A stretch of DNA of 64,000 nucleotides from Mesobacillus boroniphilus (GTDB lineage Bacteria > Bacillota > Bacilli > Bacillales > Cytobacillaceae): contig NZ_QTKX01000003.1 of the NCBI RefSeq assembly GCF_018424685.1, forward strand, positions 124,001-188,000, given 5' to 3'. Below the pieces are notes generated by a model. That model saw only the letters and a program-made list of their open reading frames with translations, searched no databases and had not been told where the DNA came from. Position numbers and translations under genes: made by a program. Below, piece after piece: positions 60,224 to 64,000 of this stretch (the first letter of the stretch is position 1; the number at the start of each line of letters is the position of its first letter).

Positions 60224-60991
60224 TTAAGCTTCTTTCGCAACATATTTGGCTATTTTTGCTGCAAGGCTTCTAGGCAGGAACTTCGCTGTGTAGGCTCCAA
60301 TTTTGTTCACGCTTCCGGTAATGACGACACGCTTTCCTGCCATTAACGCCTGATAACCTTGTTTTGCGACTTCCTCTGATGACATGGCTCCGCTGAACAT
60401 CTTTGTATTCTCTACATTTGCAATGGCCGCAAAATTGGTCTTTGTCGCTCCAGGGCACAGCGTAGTAACTGTAACGTTTGTGCCTGCCAGCTCTTCTGCC
60501 AGAGCTTCGGATAAGGACAAAACATAGGCTTTTGTCGCGTAGTAAACGGCCATCAAAGGTCCTGGCTGGAATGCAGCAGTACTGGCAACATTGAGAATCC
60601 TTGCTTTATGTGTGTTTCCCTTAAGGTCAGGCAGAAAATAATGAGTTAACTCAGTAAGTGCGGTTATATTCAATCGAATCATTTCCGATTGTTTCAAAAT
60701 ATCTAGCTCTTCAAATTTTCCCATCAGTCCAAACCCGGCATTATTCACTAAAGTATCGATTGTGATTCCCGCTGCTTTTACTTCTTCATACACTTCTTTG
60801 GCTGCGTCGGGCTCGCTTAAATCCTTCGTGATCACAGTAACGTTTAAGTTAGGATATTGATTTTGAATTTCCTCCATTTTGGTCTTATTTCGGGCGACTA
60901 GCACCAAATCATACCCATCTTCCGCAAACAATCCTGCAAATTCATATCCTAACCCGCTAGTTGCTCCAGTGATTAAAGCAGTTTTATTCAT
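60224..60991 (-). CDS. Short-chain dehydrogenase/reductase (DltE/YqjQ-like)
   Basis: 255 aa. Cofactor loop TGATSGLGYEFAGLFAEDGY, NNAGFG, catalytic Ser in NVASTAAF and YYATKAYVLSLSEAL for YxxxK. The C-terminal GKRVVITGSVNKIGAYTAKF is typical of this NADP-dependent SDR subgroup. RBS TAGGAGG. Pairs with the ArsR regulator. Confidence 0.88.
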   Translation of the reverse strand: MNKTALITGATSGLGYEFAGLFAEDGYDLVLVARNKTKMEEIQNQYPNLNVTVITKDLSEPDAAKEVYEEVKAAGITIDTLVNNAGFGLMGKFEELDILKQSEMIRLNITALTELTHYFLPDLKGNTHKARILNVASTAAFQPGPLMAVYYATKAYVLSLSEALAEELAGTNVTVTTLCPGATKTNFAAIANVENTKMFSGAMSSEEVAKQGYQALMAGKRVVITGSVNKIGAYTAKFLPRSLAAKIAKYVAKEA

Positions 60992-61019
60992 GTTGAATCC
61001 TCCTATTTCGTTATGTTTA

Positions 61020-61056
61020 TAAGTTTAAAAGTTTAAACGTTTAAAACCTTAAACAA
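61020..61056. promoter_or_regulatory. GTTTAAA-repeat operator upstream of the SDR-ArsR pair
   Basis: AAGTTTAAAAGTTTAAACG then TTTAAAACCTTAAAC. TTTAAACGTTTAAA (61032-61045) is a perfect palindrome, with flanking GTTTAAA units about ten bases apart. Confidence 0.62.
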
Positions 61057-61296
61057 ATGGTAAGCTATTTTATTAAAAACTGCAAGTAATTTTATAAGTT
61101 AAAGGTGCTATAAAGGAAGGAAAGTGTGGAGGGGGATAAATCATGCTCATCTGCACTTCAAAAGGAGCAAAGGGTCCATTCCAGGCCAGCTATGCTCCCG
61201 AATCGTCCCGAATGAAGAACGCGGTTAGTAAATGCTGGAGGAATGCACCCATTAATTGTTATTGGACGGTAAGTAAGTTTTGTATGAGCTGCCGGA

Positions 61297-61806
61297 TTAA
61301 CCAGCAGCGGGAGCAGTCGGTCCTGCTGTCCGGGCGCCTAACTCCTGATCTAATAGTAAGAGTGCAGAAGGGGTATCCTCAGCAAGCTTGAGACGATCAA
61401 TAATTGTTTTAGCCTGAGCCTCTTCATCTATTTGTTCCCTTAAAAAGTCCTGGATGATTATAGCTGCCTGCGGGTCGATTTGATTGACATAATTATAGGC
61501 CTGGCGATAGGTATTCGTAACAAATTGTTCATGCCCTAATACTTTTTGAAAGGCCTCTAATGGGGTACCGAATTCATTTGGTTGTGCAGGCATACTATTA
61601 ATTTGGACAGTACCGTCCCGGTCCACGACAAAATCAATTAATGTGAGCATATGGGTTCTTTCTTCCTCGGATTGCAGCCTTAACCAATGGGCCATACCAG
61701 TAAAGTTCTGTTTAGCCATATAAGCAGACATAGCAAGATATAAAGTAGACGAAACATGTTCAACTTGTATCAAATCATTAAACAAGCTTTGCAATTCCTC
61801 ATTCAA
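61297..61806 (-). CDS. Non-heme ferritin
   Basis: 169 aa from the TTG at 61806, about eight bases after AGGGG (GTG at 61815 is the alternative). Ferroxidase ligands are visible as E in DLIQVEHVSSTLYLAM, EE.xH in QSEEERTHMLTLID and E in LGHEQFVTNTY, then REQIDEEAQAKTII. It oxidises and stores iron as a 24-mer. The Gly/Ala/Pro-rich end (GARTAGPTAPAAG) is an extra tail. Confidence 0.88.
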   Translation of the reverse strand: MNEELQSLFNDLIQVEHVSSTLYLAMSAYMAKQNFTGMAHWLRLQSEEERTHMLTLIDFVVDRDGTVQINSMPAQPNEFGTPLEAFQKVLGHEQFVTNTYRQAYNYVNQIDPQAAIIIQDFLREQIDEEAQAKTIIDRLKLAEDTPSALLLLDQELGARTAGPTAPAAG

Positions 61807-62106
61807 TTTCCTCACCCCTGATCAAAAATCCTACAATTTAGTGTATAAAAATTGGGCATGGGCGTACCTTGTATTAAGTTTTTTATAAAATCAGTACATT
61901 TTCAATAGGTTCGTTTATACGAGTAAAGTGGAAAACGAAGCACTTTCAGGAATTAATTTTGTGAGAAAGGAAACCTCTTTCCTGTGAAGTGGATTAATAT
62001 TCCATGTATAGGTCTTAGGACTGATTAAAAATTAAAGCCCCAGCCTGTTAATTGATCATGGGTAATGGCTTATCATGAACCTATAATCAATTGGAGGCGA
62101 AATAAA

Positions 62107-62820
62107 ATGAAAAAAGTGATCGGTTTTGGTTTGGCAGCATTATCAGCTGTTTTAATACTGTCAGGATGTAATAACACAATTCTTGCTAATAACGAAAGTG
62201 ATGATGAAATCGTCGTTGAGAAGGATCGGGCAAAAGAGCTTGAGGTTGTTTTGAATTTTGGCGCCGGGAAAATGGATGTTGCGGGTGGCGCTGATGAATG
62301 GGTAAGTGGTAACGCAATCTATGAACCTGAAAAAATGAAACCTGAAGTCTCGTATGATTTAAAAGGGAAAGTGGGCAAAGTAGAGATTGCTCAGCCAGAT
62401 CATTTTAAAATCGGAAAGATGAAGAATGAATGGGATTTGAAAATCAACGAGGATGTTCCAGTGGAACTTGTCGTAAATGCAGGCGCATCAGACACCGATC
62501 TTGACTTAAACGGGATTCAACTTTCCAACCTTGAAGTGAACGCAGGGGTTGGTGATTTAACCGTGGATCTGGGAGGAGATTGGAAAGAAAGCTTTGATGT
62601 CCGTATTTCATCGGGAGTAGGAAAGATGACTGTGATCCTTCCAAAAGATACAGGAGTGAGAGTACACGCACAAAAAGGCATAGGCTCTTCAACCTTTGAA
62701 AACTTAATTTCAAAAGGAGACGGCGTTTATGTAAATGAAGCTTACGAAGATGCAAAAGTAAAGATTGATCTTGATGCAGACTTAGGTGTCGGCGAAGTAA
62801 CATTTAAAACGGCAAAATAA
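62107..62820 (+). CDS. Toast-rack domain lipoprotein
   Basis: 237 aa from the ATG with AATTGGAGG upstream. Lipoprotein signal ending LILSGC. The body is a repeated beta solenoid: LEVVLNFGAGKMDVAGGADE, then VELVVNAGASDTDLDLNGIQ, VNAGVGDLTVDLGGDW and DLGVGEVTF, as in the toast-rack (DUF2154) domain of LiaF-like proteins. Probably sits on the outer face of the membrane. Role unknown; envelope-stress sensing is possible. Confidence 0.82.
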   Translation: MKKVIGFGLAALSAVLILSGCNNTILANNESDDEIVVEKDRAKELEVVLNFGAGKMDVAGGADEWVSGNAIYEPEKMKPEVSYDLKGKVGKVEIAQPDHFKIGKMKNEWDLKINEDVPVELVVNAGASDTDLDLNGIQLSNLEVNAGVGDLTVDLGGDWKESFDVRISSGVGKMTVILPKDTGVRVHAQKGIGSSTFENLISKGDGVYVNEAYEDAKVKIDLDADLGVGEVTFKTAK

Positions 62821-63210
62821 TTCGGTAAGGGGGACGACTCCAGCGTTTCATCATTCGTAAAGAATGGTGGGACAGCGGAACCGTCGCTCTGTATTCAGAA
62901 ATCAAACCTTTTTAATCAAACGTTTGATTAAGAAAAAAAATCGCTTTTTCTTTATTGTCTTATCTCAGCAATTCTTTTACGTGTACAATCATTCCTTTTG
63001 AAATCGTAAGCCTCATCCTCAAAATCCATGTGCTTAGATTAGTATTAGTGGTCATTCCGATTTTGTTTATTTTCGGCGGACTCAAAATATTCACTGATGA
63101 TAAAGATCAATAAACAGGCATGATCAACCTATATTTATACCAATCAGAATAAATGAAAGGATGAGTGGGATATTATGGGTAAGCTAAGGTAAAGGGAATT
63201 GAATCCATAA
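62821..63210. other. Intergenic with an orphan palindrome and a small TM remnant
   Basis: Besides the palindrome at 62912, a frame ending at 63112 reads IPFEIVSLILKIHVLRLVLV then PILFIFGGLKIFTDDKDQ. It lacks a start codon with RBS. Probably a decayed small membrane gene. Confidence 0.35.
62912..62931. promoter_or_regulatory. Perfect 20-base palindrome, probable TetR-type operator
   Basis: TTAATCAAACGTTTGATTAA. The size and symmetry resemble TetR/AcrR operators, but no regulator gene is in the window beside it. Confidence 0.5.
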
Positions 63211-63730
63211 TGAATAACTATTTCAAAAACATTAATAATAAAAATTTTAAAGTGAACGTCTATAAATCTCCCTGGGCTGCAGCGAATGGTCTGCGTGCTT
63301 ACCTGGCTTTGGCCAATTTTATAATCGGGATTATATAATCGCAATCACATTAGGCTTATGGGAAATTCTTGTTAACTTAATGAGCGGATTGAATTGGTCC
63401 ATATATTATTCATTTATTGGGGATTTGCAACAATCATTTGAGGTAATAGATTGGGGATGGGGCTTGTATTATCCATCTGTATACGTCTTCAATATCTGGC
63501 ATGCATACGATAGAGCCAAAACAATCAACTTAGAGCTCGAAAATAGAGGGGTTCCCAAACCAGAAAAATATGCACACAGCTTAGGTTTTTTTACAGGATT
63601 GTTCTTGGGTATGTTCTTTGGAATACACTGGAACTTTTTCGAAAGTCCAGTCTTTAGTGGGCTAACGTTAGGTCTTGTTTTGGGAATATCAGGTCATGTT
63701 CTTGAAAAACGCATATTGAAGAATAATTAA
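63211..63730 (+). pseudogene. Frameshifted multi-pass membrane protein (LPGFGQFY type)
   Basis: The first frame from the ATG at 63211 reads NNKNFKVNVYKSPWAAANG and runs to a stop at 63339. The +1 frame contains LPGFGQFYNRDYIIAITLGL and continues to GISGHVLEKRILKNN at 63730. SPW...LPGFGQFYNRD is the usual run of such proteins, so one base has been lost or gained near 63285. Four or more helices. Family close to small TM2-like/DUF membrane proteins; function unknown. Confidence 0.6.
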
Positions 63731-63868
63731 TTTAACTGGAATCATCTCTAGTAAAAAGCAAAAAATATTTTCGGGACGAGGGAACAGTTATAGTACTTCA
63801 CAGATTGTATACATATGTGTGACAACAGCACAGTCCCTATGTCTGCAACGCCATAACATTTTGGTGAT

Positions 63869-63896
63869 ACACATCGTTAACGGTGTGTTTTTTTGT
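63869..63896 (+). terminator. Intrinsic terminator
   Basis: CACATCG / CGGTGTG arms with loop TTAA, then seven T. From 63731 to the window end I see no gene. Confidence 0.65.
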
Positions 63897-64000
63897 ATAA
63901 AGAGATGCCGGGGAAGGTTCTAATATTTCATTGTTGTAATAAATTGTATTTTCGTAAAGCGCGAAAACCGTCCCTGTGTTTCTCCAAGAAATCGAATAAA

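Noticed and set aside
61143..61391. Plus-strand ORF partly antisense to ferritin
   Set aside because: It has no family resemblance and its second half lies on the real ferritin gene.

Overview
The window looks like the chromosome of a spore-forming, low-to-mid GC Gram-positive of the family Bacillaceae, most like Mesobacillus/Bacillus. This is an inference from gene content and gene style: AGGAGG-type ribosome binding sites, many TTG/GTG starts, spore genes (a CwlC-like amidase, a YhcN/YlaJ lipoprotein, a YuzF-like protein) and Bacillus-type regulatory sites (Zur, PhoP, MhqR, CcpA cre, c-di-AMP riboswitch). I saw no rRNA, tRNA, prophage, insertion sequence or CRISPR array. Most of the window is ordinary housekeeping and accessory chromosome, with many small transporters, GNAT acetyltransferases and small membrane proteins.

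Layout. 0-6 kb: a zinc-binding lipoprotein with a His-rich tandem repeat under Zur-like boxes, a DUF1456 gene, a cysteine dioxygenase/EamA exporter pair, and an ABC-F gene behind a leader RNA with a 7-codon ORF. 6-12 kb: a 1-kb array of 52-bp units running into the remnant of a tspO gene, a peroxiredoxin-like gene with an in-frame UGA that reads well as selenocysteine, a lone pstS with a Pho box, and CBO0543 genes, one of them frameshifted. 12-18 kb: a quinone/electrophile-stress pair (ring-cleaving dioxygenase and WrbA-like reductase) behind MhqR-type operators, SelO, a CarH/LitR-type B12 regulator divergent from a DUF378 gene with three copies of one operator, and a second 52-bp array. 18-31 kb: an oxidoreductase, small membrane proteins, an SDR, oligoendopeptidase F, the CwlC-like amidase, a PutP-type symporter, and an MFS exporter. 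31-41 kb: two near-identical doxX genes flanking yhcN, then a sigma-54 two-component system beside an OpuC-type ABC operon that has a textbook -24/-12 promoter. 41-52 kb: GNAT proteins, a YceI protein with a perfect MhqR-type operator, an AI-2E family exporter, small lipoprotein/membrane genes, and an XRE regulator with its palindrome. 51-64 kb: a c-di-AMP riboswitch and a Ktr potassium channel gene, a sugar kinase, an M48 protease, YuzF, a third 52-bp array, an ArsR/SDR pair, ferritin, a toast-rack lipoprotein and a frameshifted membrane protein gene.

The strongest unusual signals are: (1) a likely selenoprotein with UxxC motif and a bacterial SECIS hairpin at 8179-8727; (2) three arrays and one 1.5-copy element, unlike in most of their sequence but sharing an exact 52-bp period and a GTC-N19-GAC core with self-complementary arms, all in unbroken register; (3) a sigma-54-controlled osmoprotectant-type ABC operon paired with an NtrC-like two-component system; (4) an attenuator-like leader upstream of the ABC-F gene; (5) shared MhqR, CarH/LitR and Rex/Fnr-like operators that link scattered genes into redox and light/B12 responses.
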